A program made the position numbers and the translations under genes. Below are positions 1 to 10,807 of a stretch of DNA of 64,000 nt, piece after piece. The notes below the pieces were generated by a model that was not told the DNA's origin, searched no databases, and worked only from the letters and a program-made list of their open reading frames with translations. The stretch is taken from NCBI GenBank assembly GCA_041743085.1, contig JBGTNL010000081.1, positions 1 to 64,000 of the forward strand. Reading direction: 5' to 3'. Each line of letters begins with the position of its first letter. The first letter of the stretch is position 1. This DNA comes from JAFMPW01 sp041743085 (lineage in GTDB: Bacteria > Bacteroidota > Bacteroidia > Flavobacteriales > Flavobacteriaceae).

Positions 1-180
1 AAACAGGTCAAATACACCCAGGAGGAATTCGTGATCGTGCACCAGGACGATCTCTCCCCCCTGCAGGGCACCGCTGCCGCTTCCGAATTTGAGATCCGGC
101 AAATGCTCAATGAACTGCTCAAAGAAAAACCCGAAATGCAGGACCACCTCATGGCTGTTCCTGCATATGAATTAGTTTAG
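1..180 (+). CDS. 3' end of an unrecognised gene (partial)
   Basis: An open frame enters from the left edge and ends at TAG 178-180, giving 59 residues of C-terminus. The tail is acidic and polar, includes a predicted amphipathic helix (around FEIRQMLNELLKEK), and ends AYELV. It stops two bases before the ATG of the 1076-residue gene in the same direction, so it almost certainly belongs to the same operon. I do not recognise the family. The amino-terminal part lies outside the window, so no function can be proposed. Confidence 0.6.
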   Translation, partial: KQVKYTQEEFVIVHQDDLSPLQGTAAASEFEIRQMLNELLKEKPEMQDHLMAVPAYELV

Positions 181-182
181 TT

Positions 183-3100
183 ATGGAAAAAATAGCTTCT
201 TATACGTTTTTACCCTGGGCCCGAAGAGGCATAGGCGCCAAAATAAAGGAAAAAGAAAATTTTGACAAGGAAGGAACCGATTCCGGTACTGATCGTGCCA
301 GTATAGACCTCACCGTGAAGATCAGAAGAACTTCGTTATCCGGGCAGGAGGATACCAGGGATTTTCAGAAAAACATACGCCTTTTTGGCCCCGGCGATAT
401 CATTGGTATTGACAAAAGGTCTGTCATACGGGTTGAACCCAACGAGGACGTGACAAATTTTGAGAGCAATTACCTTCCGTACATTGAATTCTATGAGGAA
501 GATTTCCCCTGGCGGTATACGCCGGCATCAGTGAACGACCCGGCAATTGCCAGTCCGGAGATCTCTAAAAAATTGAGGCCCTGGCTGGCCCTGTTTGTTT
601 ATGAGGAAGCTGAATTTAGTTTTGAAAAATTTATCCCTGGCGCCACACCCCTCCCCTACATTACCTTAAAGACGGATGATCTTTTCCCCGGGAACGACCA
701 ATACTGGGCCTGGGCACATGTGCATGTCAATCAAAATCTGGAAGATGTAAACGGCGCAACCATAAGCGAGAAACTGGACAATCTGGTGAAGAGCCAGCCC
801 AATTTAGCCTGCAGCCGTTTGTTATGTCCACGAAAGCTCCGGCCCAATACTAAATACTATGCCTTTTTAGTACCCGCTTATGAAAAAGGAAGGTTGGCGG
901 GAATGGGCTCATCAGCGGAAACTATTGATGCCATACCCGGCCAGCGCTATAGCTCCAAGGACGCCGGTACGAAAATGCCCTATTATCATACCTGGTCTTT
1001 CCGAACCGGATCCGAAGGCGATTTTGAAGAATTGGTACGGCGCCTGGAATCCATGCCTGTAGATGAACGGGTAGGGAGACGCCTGATGGATATCAGATCT
1101 CCCGGGTATGGCCTGGAATACGACGGAAACGCAGAAATTCCGCTCAATGAGGCGGTTCCCAACGGGCAAAAAGGTGCTATTTATCTGGAAGGAGCCCTTA
1201 GACCCCCTAAAATTAAAACGGAAAATTTTGCCAAAAGCAGTGAGCCATCTGCTGTAAAGATGGTCGCTAAACTGGAAGGGTTATTGAACCTTGATACGGA
1301 TATGAGGACGGAAAATGGTTTGAACGAAAATACCTTCGGCCAGCATCCTTTTTTTGTAAATGAAGATGGAACTCCAGCAAGTATCAAGAACGATCCGGTC
1401 ATAACCCCTCCCATCTATGGTCGTTGGCACAACCTGAAAGACAAGGTTAACAAAGGGCAACCAGCGCAATGGATCAATCATTTAAATCTTGATCCCAGGC
1501 AAAGAACGGTAGCCGGTTTTGGCACCAAAGTGATCCAGGAAAATCAGGAAGCCTACATGGACAGGGCCTGGGGGCAGTTTGAGGGTATCCTGGAGGCCAA
1601 CCGCCAACTGAAACAGGCACAATACGTAGAACGCTTCAGCTCCAATCTCTTTAGGAAAAAGATCACTAAAATTTCAGATGAAAGATTGGTTCTGGGAACC
1701 ACCGCCCTTCATGCCCGCATCCTCGCTGGCGGGGAGACCCTCAGCAAGGCCACCAGGGCAAGCCAGCTTTCCAATGCCCTGGTCACTACGGAATTCAGAA
1801 AAATAGTTAGACCCAAAGGGCCCATAGGTGTACCTGCCGCAAAATCCAGTTCTTTGGACAAAGAGCTATTGGTGGGGTCCAATACCGGAAACAAGCAGGC
1901 CGCAGAAAGATATGATACCGTTGCCGTTGCTGCCGATGGAACCGTTTCTAAACTGGGGAGTGCCCTGGGTTCTGTTTTCAAGAAGCCCAAATTGAATATT
2001 CCCGTAAATCCGGAAACTTTTGAAAACCTGGCTGTTGCAACAGCAGGTCCCGCACCTGCAGCAGGCACTGCAGGTGTTGCCGTGGCCGCCAATTTAAGGG
2101 CGTTTCCGAAACTTGACATAAAAGTTGCCAATGACAATATAGTGATACAGCCTCAGGAGGACCTCAAACCCGAAATAAAGCTACAGACCCTGACTGAAAA
2201 GGAGTATCTGGTTTCACAACTTATTTTCGCCAAATACCTGCAAAAGAACAACTGGACTACCCTGGACCCCGGCAAACCGCTGGAAATCGATAAGGTTGCC
2301 GGCACCATAAAATCACAGTTGATACCCGAAGCCCTGGTTACAAAACGGATCCTGAACCGACTTTCCTTTGGCCCTGCCTTTCCGAAACCTGAAAAAGAGG
2401 AAATAGCGCCCATATACATTGCTCCCCGGTTCGACGATGCCATGTACAGGCCGATAGTTGCCCTCTCCTCAGAATTTTTAGTCCCTAACCTGAATCTGAT
2501 CAAGAACAACTCGGTCTCTATTCTGGAGACCAATCGCGAATTTATTGAAAGTTATATGGTAGGCCTGAATCATGAGTTTAGCCGGGAACTGCTGTGGAGG
2601 GAATATCTGACTGATCAGCGGGGATCCTATTTCAGGCAGTTTTGGGATATAAACAGCAATTCCAATACTACCAACAAGCCCGTTGAAGAATTCATGGAAT
2701 CCCTGAAGGACATTAAGCCTGTACACACATGGAAAGACAACAAACTGGGTGATAATCCCCCGCCTTCACAAGCCGTTCAGGATAGGTTGGTTCTGGTAGT
2801 ACGGGGCGACCTGTTGCGAAAATATCCGAATACCATTATTTATCTGCAGGAGGGCAAATTTACAAATTCATCAAACCCTGATATTACAGTGCCCAGGGCT
2901 TTGAAGGAGGACGGCGACACCTTATATCCGGCCTTTGAGGCAAAAATTGCCCCGGATATTTATTTCTTTGGTTTTAATATAGAGGTAGAGAAGGCCAGGG
3001 GAAACCTGGATACTCCGGATCCCGGCTATTTTGTCGTGCTAAAGGAGCGGACAGGAGAAGTGCATTTTGGGATGGATCTTCATCTGGCAGAAGATGATAG

Positions 3101-3413
3101 CACCCCTAAATTTAAGAAAACGAACGTTTTGAACAACCGGGTAGCCGGTTATGAAAGCCTTTTACTTAAATCGCGCATCTTCACAGACGAAAATGGCCAG
3201 GAACAAATACGTTCCTGGAATTCCCTTTCCTGGGAAGAATTTCCCGGGGACATCTCATTTATAGATCTGGAGCAAAAACCCAAAAGCCCCGGTCGGGAGC
3301 AAGTAAATTGGGGTGCAAATGCAGCCGACATGGCCTACATTCTCTATCAAAATCCCTTTATGATGGCCATTCATGCCTCCAGGATGGTATCGGAAAAAAT
3401 CCTTAATTCTTAA
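183..3413 (+). CDS. Giant conserved hypothetical protein A (1076 aa)
   Basis: This protein has no signal peptide or membrane helix and is probably cytoplasmic. The first 300 residues are the most family-like: YTFLPWARRG (7-16), FGPGDIIGID (68-77), EFYEEDFPWRYTPA (102-115), LRPWLALFVYEEAEF (131-145), WAWAHVHV (175-182), a SRLLCPRKL segment near 211 and a WSFRTG segment near 271. An Ala/Gly/Pro-rich linker near residues 615-640 separates two large halves. From memory, similar proteins of unknown function occur in other phyla beside partners like the next two genes; this is unverified. It starts two bases after the preceding stop and ends 10 bases before the next gene. Function unknown. Confidence 0.8.
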   Translation: MEKIASYTFLPWARRGIGAKIKEKENFDKEGTDSGTDRASIDLTVKIRRTSLSGQEDTRDFQKNIRLFGPGDIIGIDKRSVIRVEPNEDVTNFESNYLPYIEFYEEDFPWRYTPASVNDPAIASPEISKKLRPWLALFVYEEAEFSFEKFIPGATPLPYITLKTDDLFPGNDQYWAWAHVHVNQNLEDVNGATISEKLDNLVKSQPNLACSRLLCPRKLRPNTKYYAFLVPAYEKGRLAGMGSSAETIDAIPGQRYSSKDAGTKMPYYHTWSFRTGSEGDFEELVRRLESMPVDERVGRRLMDIRSPGYGLEYDGNAEIPLNEAVPNGQKGAIYLEGALRPPKIKTENFAKSSEPSAVKMVAKLEGLLNLDTDMRTENGLNENTFGQHPFFVNEDGTPASIKNDPVITPPIYGRWHNLKDKVNKGQPAQWINHLNLDPRQRTVAGFGTKVIQENQEAYMDRAWGQFEGILEANRQLKQAQYVERFSSNLFRKKITKISDERLVLGTTALHARILAGGETLSKATRASQLSNALVTTEFRKIVRPKGPIGVPAAKSSSLDKELLVGSNTGNKQAAERYDTVAVAADGTVSKLGSALGSVFKKPKLNIPVNPETFENLAVATAGPAPAAGTAGVAVAANLRAFPKLDIKVANDNIVIQPQEDLKPEIKLQTLTEKEYLVSQLIFAKYLQKNNWTTLDPGKPLEIDKVAGTIKSQLIPEALVTKRILNRLSFGPAFPKPEKEEIAPIYIAPRFDDAMYRPIVALSSEFLVPNLNLIKNNSVSILETNREFIESYMVGLNHEFSRELLWREYLTDQRGSYFRQFWDINSNSNTTNKPVEEFMESLKDIKPVHTWKDNKLGDNPPPSQAVQDRLVLVVRGDLLRKYPNTIIYLQEGKFTNSSNPDITVPRALKEDGDTLYPAFEAKIAPDIYFFGFNIEVEKARGNLDTPDPGYFVVLKERTGEVHFGMDLHLAEDDSTPKFKKTNVLNNRVAGYESLLLKSRIFTDENGQEQIRSWNSLSWEEFPGDISFIDLEQKPKSPGREQVNWGANAADMAYILYQNPFMMAIHASRMVSEKILNS

Positions 3414-3423
3414 TGTATCGATT

Positions 3424-6400
3424 ATGCCAACATTGTCCTCTTTCCAGAAGAATATACAGGAAAACAAAAAGGAACTATCCCAGGCGGAGGTATCCCTTGG
3501 GAAAATTCAAAATGAGCGGAAGAAACTGCTTCGTACTATCAGGGAGCAAGAAATAAAAAGCGGCCAGATCATTGAAAACAGTGACCCGCTACAGAAAAAG
3601 GCGGCGGATTTACAAAACGAATTAAATAGAATTAAGGAAACTCAGAAAAATCTGGCATCTGCCGGCCTTGATGCCCGGGGGGAACTGTTTAAAGTAAACC
3701 CGCATCAATCCCTTTTAGAAAACTTCACGACGGCGTATCCCATCTTGTTATTTCCGGTAAGAACCCAGACCCGGTTCATCACGGTTAAACATGTTTCGGC
3801 CGGACTAAAAGCAGAAGATGTTTTGGATCTTACAGAAACGGGTACACAGGAGAGAAAGCCGATTACCCAAAGGCTAAAACAATTCCACGCTGTTATTTCA
3901 AATACGGATACCACAGAAAAAAAACTGGAAACCGATCGTGCCAAAACATTATTGCCCCCGCTACCAACGGGTCTCGCAGGTAACACGGCCCGATCCGGCA
4001 CCCTGGGAAGCCTGCCGGACAAAAAACCTGTTGGCGGTTTTGAAAAAGTTGAGGATAAAAAGGAGCTATGGCTACGGATCTATCCCGATGATATATTTGT
4101 GCATACGCATGAAGAAGCACTGGCAGAAGACGAGCTGAACGCTGCGCGAAGTTTTTGGGAAGAAATACACAATGCCGATACCGTTCATAAGACAGCCGGG
4201 GAAGAAAGATATAAGGCAAAAGTGGCAGCGTGGCGGTCATTGGTAAGGGGTTTTGGCACTTCCAGGGCCTCCTACATTGCCAAAGTTACGCAACCCGAAA
4301 AGGTGAAAATTGAGGATGGGGAACCTATCTTAAATGTACCAGCTGTTTTACAAGAGGTCACAATTAAAGATTCGTCCTGGACGAAGGCCCCGTGTACCTA
4401 TATGCTGCCCGATCAATTTGTGGTCCGCCTCTATTCCGAAGGGCAATCAAGGGAGGTTGCAGGCAAACCTATTCCGGATCTGCTTATCCTGGGGCTACAT
4501 CCGGAAGAAGAGGATCCTGATACCTTTGAACTCGAAAATGAAGAGCGGAAAATTCCGGATGATATTAAATGGCTGACCGACTTTGAGGAAGCGGAAAAAA
4601 AAGGGATGGCTCTGAGAGTGCCGGTTAGCGATGCAGAATTTAAGAATGGGTTTGATAAAATTATTGTCCTGGGTGTTAAGTTGAGCCAGGATGAGCTTCA
4701 GGGTAAAGAAACGGTAGAGCGCCTGTTCCAAAATCATCAATATGCCCTGGGAGGCATGTCCCTGTTAAAACAAGGAACCCCCACCAACAATACGTCAACG
4801 GTTTCAACAACCAATTCAGGGGAAGAACCGGCTTCCGAAGACAGTTTCAAATCCGCATTCACCCCCTTGTATGTTCCGACCGAACATCATGACGAAAGGA
4901 AAGACGGGCAATTTCTGGCGGAAGCCCTTGGAATAGACCATCAAAATATACAACATTTACCGCATGCCGACAGTGCCGATATCTGCGAGGCCATCGCAAT
5001 GAATAAAGCACTGTATCCTGCAACCCTTGGGTATGCCCTGGATCAGTTCTACGGGAACGCTATCCCAGGTACCTCCCTTAAGGAAACCCGGACCTTTTTC
5101 CAGGATTATGTTCTAGGGAGAGGGTTACTGCCTGCCATCAGGGTAGATAAACAACCGTATGGGATCATACCGACAAGTTCCCTGGCGCACTGGACTTATA
5201 ACGATACTTCCAAAGACGGGTACTACCTGGGATTGCAAAAAAAAGTGCTTACACCCTTCAGAAATATCTGGAAAAGCCATTTTGATGAATTGCCCTATCT
5301 GACAAAAGAAGGTGCCACCGATAAAAATATCCCCAGCCGCTTCCTGGAAATAATGGGGCTCCATGCTTCCAGTGTAGATTTCTACCAGCGTTTTATCGCA
5401 GGTCCCAAAGCCCTATCGAATTTACCTGGCCAAAATACGATTGCCCAGTTACAATTGGCGAACAAAAACAAATTTTCAGCACTTTTTTCTCTCAATGCCG
5501 GATGGATCCTTGATTATGGATTCCTGTCGGACGTTAAGGAATTGTACGGGCCCATTATTGAGGGACTAAGCCTATCGGAATCCAACGGGTTGCAAAAATT
5601 AAAGGGAACTGATAAAAATTATATTGATTTTTTGAGCGAATCCGGAATAAAAGCCATCAGGGAAGAAAACTTTGCGGAGTATTCTCCCGAAAGCCCCATC
5701 CCTCCTTTCTCGCTATTATATCTGCTTTTAAGGCATGCAATGTTAAGGGAATATCTGAATGTAAGTTCGAATATTTTGGTAGAGGCCAATTTGGGATCCG
5801 TTTTACTGAAACATGACTTTGAACTGGACCAGCTGGCCGCCAGCAACACTTTGAGACCGGAGCATGAAGCATTTTTGTCCAAGGTGCTTCTGGTCAAAAA
5901 CCTCCCGAAAATTGAGAAGAAATCAACCGAGGTATTAAAAAATAATATATCGGAGACTGCCGGTTTAACCGAGCGAAAACGCATGGCCGAGGAGATCGTT
6001 CTGCAGGAAATAAAAAGTCTGGAAAATGAAATAACCGCCGAAATAACAAAGCAGAAAACCACTTTTTCGATTGAAAAAAATAAGTTTGACTTGTTTGATA
6101 AAAAGTTTTCTAAACTTACCGGAAATCTTACCGTGACGGCATATATTGATAAGCTTATAAAAGAAAAGAATGGGATGACAACTTCTTTGAATAACATCCA
6201 GACAGGTCTTACAAAAATAAAGGACATCCCAACGGCGCGGCTGGAACGATGTTTCACTGAACATCTGGATTGTTGTAATTACAGGCTGGATGCCTGGCAA
6301 CTTGGATTAATATCGCAACGTCTTTTTACCATGCGAAAGGCAAACAGGGAAGGTGTTTATCTGGGAGCTTTTGCTATCCTTGAATCACTGAAGCCCGGCC

Positions 6401-8925
6401 TAACGCCCGGGATTCATATTCAATCTGTAAAAAGATCTGAGCCGGGTTCCGTTCCCGAAATCGCGAACATGTTCAACCCTGTAATCGATAGTTCACAATT
6501 TAGTTCAAAAGCCCAACTTGAAACTTTCCTCAAGAAAAGCTATGTGTATCTGGGAACGGATGACCAGGAAAAAATCAGCTTTAACAGCAACACCAGTGCT
6601 TTTGTTGCCACTCCGGTAGAAAACAGAACTACCAGTGACGGATTTATCCATACCCCTTCTACGAACCATGCAATAGCTGCGGCCATACTAAAAAGCGGCT
6701 TTGATGCCCATGGCGGTCAGGACGACCTATCCGAGGCTCTCGCGGTAAAACTCGATTCAAAAAGGGTAAGAACGGCCCTTTATATTTTACAGGGTATGAG
6801 AAACGGGCAGGAGATCGCTGCACTATTGGGGTATCAGTTTGAAAGAGGGCTCCACGATAATACCACCGGAAACCTAGATCAGTTTATCTTGGATATACGA
6901 ACTGCCTTTCCCTTCAATGCAGGAAAAATCAATGATCCCGGCAGTGCAAATATTGAATTGGCCGAGGCTTTTAACGTGGTTGACGGCCTCAGTCTTTTAA
7001 AAGCATTTCAAAAGCAGGATACGGTCCCCGATGCCATAACCGGTATTTCAGGAATTACCCAAAATCAGATCGCCAGCATTAAAAATGAGCTTATAAAACT
7101 GGATGAAACTCTGGATGCGGTAAACGATCTTATGGTTGCCGAAAGTATCTTCCAGATGGTTGTGGGAAGTCCGGACGGATCCTCGGCTGCTCTAAAGGTA
7201 CTCAATGAGAGCGGGGAACTTAATCAAATGCCGGAAATTGTAAACATCCCGAGAAAAGGCCATGCGCTTACCCATAAGGTGGGTATTCAAATTCCTATTG
7301 ATCCCGAAAAGGCGGCATGGACAGCAAGCAATGGGACAACAGCATCAAAATTCAGTTCTTCCATTAATAATTGGCTTAAAAAACAGCTTCCGGAACCCGG
7401 AAAAATAGTTGTGAGGGTTGCCGTTAATGATGAAACAACCTTAAAGGAGGTCAGTATGGCAGATATTCAGATAGAACCCATTGATTTTGTGCTCGCTCTC
7501 GGATCAGAGGTAGACAATTCGCAAAATGGGGAAATACCAATCCGGGCGAAACTATTTTTAAGGAGCAATGACGCTCCTGTTTCCCCTTCCGATACTCTTA
7601 CCGTATTATTTAATGACACTCATTTTAAGGATTCCACTAAAATTTGCCTTTTTGAAATAATACCCCTGGTGAGGTCTTTATACCATATTCTTATCGCTTC
7701 CAGGCATGGAATGCCGGAGGATTTAACGGAACCATCAAAATCAACGGATCAGGAAGATAAGAATGGCGCCCTCAACCATGCATCTTTAATGGCACGTTTA
7801 AAGGCTATTGTCGCCACTACCGGAAATGATTCCCTCGGGAAAGTGAAATCCGATCTGGTGTCGGCGATCTCAAATCTCGCTCCCATTAATTCTGAGGAAC
7901 AGCCTATTTCCGACAGCGATTATGTCACCTATTTGCAATTGGTTCAGAAACTGTTGGGCGCAAGTGCCTATAATTTACGCGCCGCATTACCCAATTCGGA
8001 CCTTGGATTTACCTTTCAGACGAGGGATCTTTTAGTGCAACAGGCAAATAAAGCCCTTGAACTCCTTGAGGCAAAACAAGAGGAAGCCCTTACACTCTTA
8101 AACGCCACACCATCGTCCGATACCAACGGCGGAAGGGATATTTTTCAAAAATTAAAGTCGGTCACGGAAATCCTTTTTGGACGACAGTACCCGGTATTTC
8201 CTCCTTTCGTAATTTCCAATAAAACTGAATTTGACCACGCCTTTAACAGCGATGAAATTCTGGAGGGAGGCGATCCGTATGAAGTGGAAGACTGGCTGCT
8301 GGGACTCTCCGTGGTAAGGCCGGAATTAAAGAACTATCAGACGCTGGTTCATCTGCGGGAGGTTTTTGACGTTGCTGACCGGAATGTGATGCTTAAGCCG
8401 GTACAACTACCATATACTCCGGGGGGCTATAATAAATGGCTGGGTATGTCAGTGGCGGGGAAGGAAAATATCCCCCTGGATCCGCTTTCGCTGGTCTTTG
8501 AATTTCCCCCTGGTTATTCGGCAAATAAAGAACAAATGGCATTGATACTGGATGAATGGACCGAAGTTATCCCTTCAGAAACGGTAGATAGCGGAATTGC
8601 CCTGCACTACAATAGCCCAAACAGTGAGGCATCCCAGAATCTGCTGTTGGCAGTACCCCCTGTGGAAAAAGGAAATTGGCAATGGGAACATTTGATGGAT
8701 GCTATCAGTGATACGCTCGAAATGGCCAAAATGAGGGCAGTGGAGCCAAAACATTTGCGACAGGATAGCCTTCTTTTCCGGATTCTTCCGGGAATTATTG
8801 CGGCGGTAAATGCAGAGGGCAATACCCCATCGCTCGATTTTGGACGAAACAATGTGAAGCCTGCCTTAAAAGCTTTCCCCCCCCTGTTGGATATTAATTT
8901 TTCAAAAGCAGTACGAGATGAGTAA
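3424..8925 (+). CDS. Giant conserved hypothetical protein B (1833 aa)
   Basis: The largest protein in the window, with no signal peptide or membrane helix. Residues about 5-80 are strongly heptad-like and rich in Lys, Glu and Gln, so a coiled coil is likely; a second coiled-coil stretch lies near residues 855-930. The central part has a motif block around residues 560-590 that includes LPAIRVDKQPYGIIPTSS, which looks like the most conserved core. I prefer ATG 3424, 10 bases after the upstream stop. An in-frame ATG at 3373 would overlap the upstream gene by 41 bases and add 17 residues. Its stop overlaps the next start. No known enzyme motif was found. Its role is inferred only from the operon: a partner of proteins A and C. 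Confidence 0.8.
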   Translation: MPTLSSFQKNIQENKKELSQAEVSLGKIQNERKKLLRTIREQEIKSGQIIENSDPLQKKAADLQNELNRIKETQKNLASAGLDARGELFKVNPHQSLLENFTTAYPILLFPVRTQTRFITVKHVSAGLKAEDVLDLTETGTQERKPITQRLKQFHAVISNTDTTEKKLETDRAKTLLPPLPTGLAGNTARSGTLGSLPDKKPVGGFEKVEDKKELWLRIYPDDIFVHTHEEALAEDELNAARSFWEEIHNADTVHKTAGEERYKAKVAAWRSLVRGFGTSRASYIAKVTQPEKVKIEDGEPILNVPAVLQEVTIKDSSWTKAPCTYMLPDQFVVRLYSEGQSREVAGKPIPDLLILGLHPEEEDPDTFELENEERKIPDDIKWLTDFEEAEKKGMALRVPVSDAEFKNGFDKIIVLGVKLSQDELQGKETVERLFQNHQYALGGMSLLKQGTPTNNTSTVSTTNSGEEPASEDSFKSAFTPLYVPTEHHDERKDGQFLAEALGIDHQNIQHLPHADSADICEAIAMNKALYPATLGYALDQFYGNAIPGTSLKETRTFFQDYVLGRGLLPAIRVDKQPYGIIPTSSLAHWTYNDTSKDGYYLGLQKKVLTPFRNIWKSHFDELPYLTKEGATDKNIPSRFLEIMGLHASSVDFYQRFIAGPKALSNLPGQNTIAQLQLANKNKFSALFSLNAGWILDYGFLSDVKELYGPIIEGLSLSESNGLQKLKGTDKNYIDFLSESGIKAIREENFAEYSPESPIPPFSLLYLLLRHAMLREYLNVSSNILVEANLGSVLLKHDFELDQLAASNTLRPEHEAFLSKVLLVKNLPKIEKKSTEVLKNNISETAGLTERKRMAEEIVLQEIKSLENEITAEITKQKTTFSIEKNKFDLFDKKFSKLTGNLTVTAYIDKLIKEKNGMTTSLNNIQTGLTKIKDIPTARLERCFTEHLDCCNYRLDAWQLGLISQRLFTMRKANREGVYLGAFAILESLKPGLTPGIHIQSVKRSEPGSVPEIANMFNPVIDSSQFSSKAQLETFLKKSYVYLGTDDQEKISFNSNTSAFVATPVENRTTSDGFIHTPSTNHAIAAAILKSGFDAHGGQDDLSEALAVKLDSKRVRTALYILQGMRNGQEIAALLGYQFERGLHDNTTGNLDQFILDIRTAFPFNAGKINDPGSANIELAEAFNVVDGLSLLKAFQKQDTVPDAITGISGITQNQIASIKNELIKLDETLDAVNDLMVAESIFQMVVGSPDGSSAALKVLNESGELNQMPEIVNIPRKGHALTHKVGIQIPIDPEKAAWTASNGTTASKFSSSINNWLKKQLPEPGKIVVRVAVNDETTLKEVSMADIQIEPIDFVLALGSEVDNSQNGEIPIRAKLFLRSNDAPVSPSDTLTVLFNDTHFKDSTKICLFEIIPLVRSLYHILIASRHGMPEDLTEPSKSTDQEDKNGALNHASLMARLKAIVATTGNDSLGKVKSDLVSAISNLAPINSEEQPISDSDYVTYLQLVQKLLGASAYNLRAALPNSDLGFTFQTRDLLVQQANKALELLEAKQEEALTLLNATPSSDTNGGRDIFQKLKSVTEILFGRQYPVFPPFVISNKTEFDHAFNSDEILEGGDPYEVEDWLLGLSVVRPELKNYQTLVHLREVFDVADRNVMLKPVQLPYTPGGYNKWLGMSVAGKENIPLDPLSLVFEFPPGYSANKEQMALILDEWTEVIPSETVDSGIALHYNSPNSEASQNLLLAVPPVEKGNWQWEHLMDAISDTLEMAKMRAVEPKHLRQDSLLFRILPGIIAAVNAEGNTPSLDFGRNNVKPALKAFPPLLDINFSKAVRDE

Positions 8926-10732
8926 TGGAACCCTGACACAATGGAATCGACTTGAATCAAGACCCAGAAAGAATGATTTTTCCAGGACCCTGCGGGCGGA
9001 AATACGCGATGCACTTTGGATGATGACGAGGCAATGGCAACTGGGAGAATTGACAGCAGAAGATACCGGAAGCCCGGTCAGCGCAAAGATTTTCTATAAT
9101 AGCACCTTGCTGGACAGACTCAAACTTGGTGATCAGGACATCGTGGAACTTCACAATGACCTGCCCCTTGAAACTTTGGTCGAGCGCGAGAATATTCATA
9201 TAACGACAATAGCCGGTAAGGATTTTATTAATGATATATCGCTGAGTACCGCCATCCGAAGAAGATTGATCCGCTATATCACAGATGCATTCAGCACACC
9301 CGTCAAAGATGCCATCCTTAAAGCTTTGAGAGTACACCCGGATCTTCAATTTTCCGTGGTTTCCGATCCTGCAGGTGCTACCGCTTTCGAGGATGTATCT
9401 TTGATCGTGAATTCCCAATTGCATGGGATGCATGCCGCCCTTGCCTCCAGGGCGTTTCATGGAGGTAAATTATACGTATCCCTGAAGTCGGGGGATCCAT
9501 TGAGCGATTACGTTTCAAATTTACCTCCGTCGGAAAAGGATTCATTGAACAATCTGGGAAAACAACTGGTTGCCTGGTTTGATGGGCTCTTTAACCAAAC
9601 TTCATTGGATAACAAGGCCTGGCATCCAAATCATCTGGAATATCAGTTTTCCACGGTGTCTCCGGATATGTCCGGTAACGCTGTTCCCCTGACAGCCGAA
9701 GAATTTACCGGGGGAAGATTGGATTGGTATGCCTCGGATATTGCCAATGACAAAAGTGAGTTTACACAAAATCTGCGATCCGAATTAAACTCAGGCGAAA
9801 ATGATGAAGTTTTTCCGGCGGAAGTTGCATTTAATGGGATGCCACACAGCAGGTGGTGGGAAATGGAAGACGGAGCGCTGAATTTCACTCAGGTACAGCC
9901 CAATAAAACGGATCTGGCAAAATTGCTGTTCGCCGAATTTGGTCTGCTTTATTCAAATGATTGGTATGTTATGCCACTGACACTGCCCTTTGGCTCCCTT
10001 ACCAAAATAGAGCGGATAGAAATAAAAGATACATTTGGTCAATATACCATCACCCGGCATTATAAAAACCATTCTGAAAATGAAAATTGGGGATTATTTA
10101 ACCTTACGAATGCGGAAACAGCAAACAAAATAGACTCACAATATTTATACTTACCCCCGGTAGCCCATGATCTCTTAGTTAGTGAGCCTGTGGAGAAGGT
10201 CAATTTTATCAGGGACGAAATGGCGAATATGGTTTGGGGGATAGAATCACTTGTTCCGGATGGGTTGGGAGCAGGGGGAGATGGCAATACTATGGCAATT
10301 AAAATTCGCGCTTATTATCAAAACCTTTTTCCGTCCGGGGAAAATATAAGTAACAATGACGCATCTATTACATATACCCTGGTTTCCGAGGTTCCCGAAA
10401 ATTGGATACCATTTATTCCCGTGAGAATTCAGAATGGGAGTTCACAGAGCCGGCAGATCCAACTACAAAGAGCTCAGTTGCCAAGAATTGTCGGAACGCT
10501 ACCCCCAATGAGAATAGAACCCAGAACTTCCGTCCTGTTAAAAGAAGAATCACCGTACTATGTTTTCGAAGAAGAAATTCTAAAGTCCGGAACCATTGTG
10601 GAAATGCATTGGCAAAGAACACGAATGTCCGACGGAACGAATATTATTTGGTTGGGAAGGAAGAAAACCAACGGAAGAGGGGAAGGCAGGAGCACCCTGG
10701 GCTATGATCAGCTCCAGGGCAACGCTGTATGA
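8918..10732 (+). CDS. Conserved hypothetical protein C (604 aa), last of the giant-protein operon
   Basis: The start lies inside the end of the preceding gene: ATGAGTAA holds both the ATG (8918) and the TAA (8923-8925), which suggests translational coupling. The N-terminus carries a striking motif block, WNRLESRPRKNDF followed by MMTRQWQLGEL and AEDTGSPV (residues about 9-55). The C-terminus has IIWLGRKKTNGRGEGRSTLG (about 578-597). No signal peptide or membrane helix is visible. The motif style is familiar to me from unassigned proteins of other bacteria, but I cannot name a characterised member. Strong sequence character and tight coupling argue that A, B and C act together. Confidence 0.8.
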   Translation: MSNGTLTQWNRLESRPRKNDFSRTLRAEIRDALWMMTRQWQLGELTAEDTGSPVSAKIFYNSTLLDRLKLGDQDIVELHNDLPLETLVERENIHITTIAGKDFINDISLSTAIRRRLIRYITDAFSTPVKDAILKALRVHPDLQFSVVSDPAGATAFEDVSLIVNSQLHGMHAALASRAFHGGKLYVSLKSGDPLSDYVSNLPPSEKDSLNNLGKQLVAWFDGLFNQTSLDNKAWHPNHLEYQFSTVSPDMSGNAVPLTAEEFTGGRLDWYASDIANDKSEFTQNLRSELNSGENDEVFPAEVAFNGMPHSRWWEMEDGALNFTQVQPNKTDLAKLLFAEFGLLYSNDWYVMPLTLPFGSLTKIERIEIKDTFGQYTITRHYKNHSENENWGLFNLTNAETANKIDSQYLYLPPVAHDLLVSEPVEKVNFIRDEMANMVWGIESLVPDGLGAGGDGNTMAIKIRAYYQNLFPSGENISNNDASITYTLVSEVPENWIPFIPVRIQNGSSQSRQIQLQRAQLPRIVGTLPPMRIEPRTSVLLKEESPYYVFEEEILKSGTIVEMHWQRTRMSDGTNIIWLGRKKTNGRGEGRSTLGYDQLQGNAV

Positions 10733-10807
10733 AAAGCTGAATTACCAGTTAAAATTTGATTGGATTAAACGCTATAGACACTACAAATAACATTTGAAAT
10801 CTCCGTC

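Noticed and set aside
5619..6257. Long minus-strand frame of 212 codons inside protein B
   Set aside because: Antisense shadow of the coiled-coil region; Ser/Phe-rich composition with no start context or family motif.
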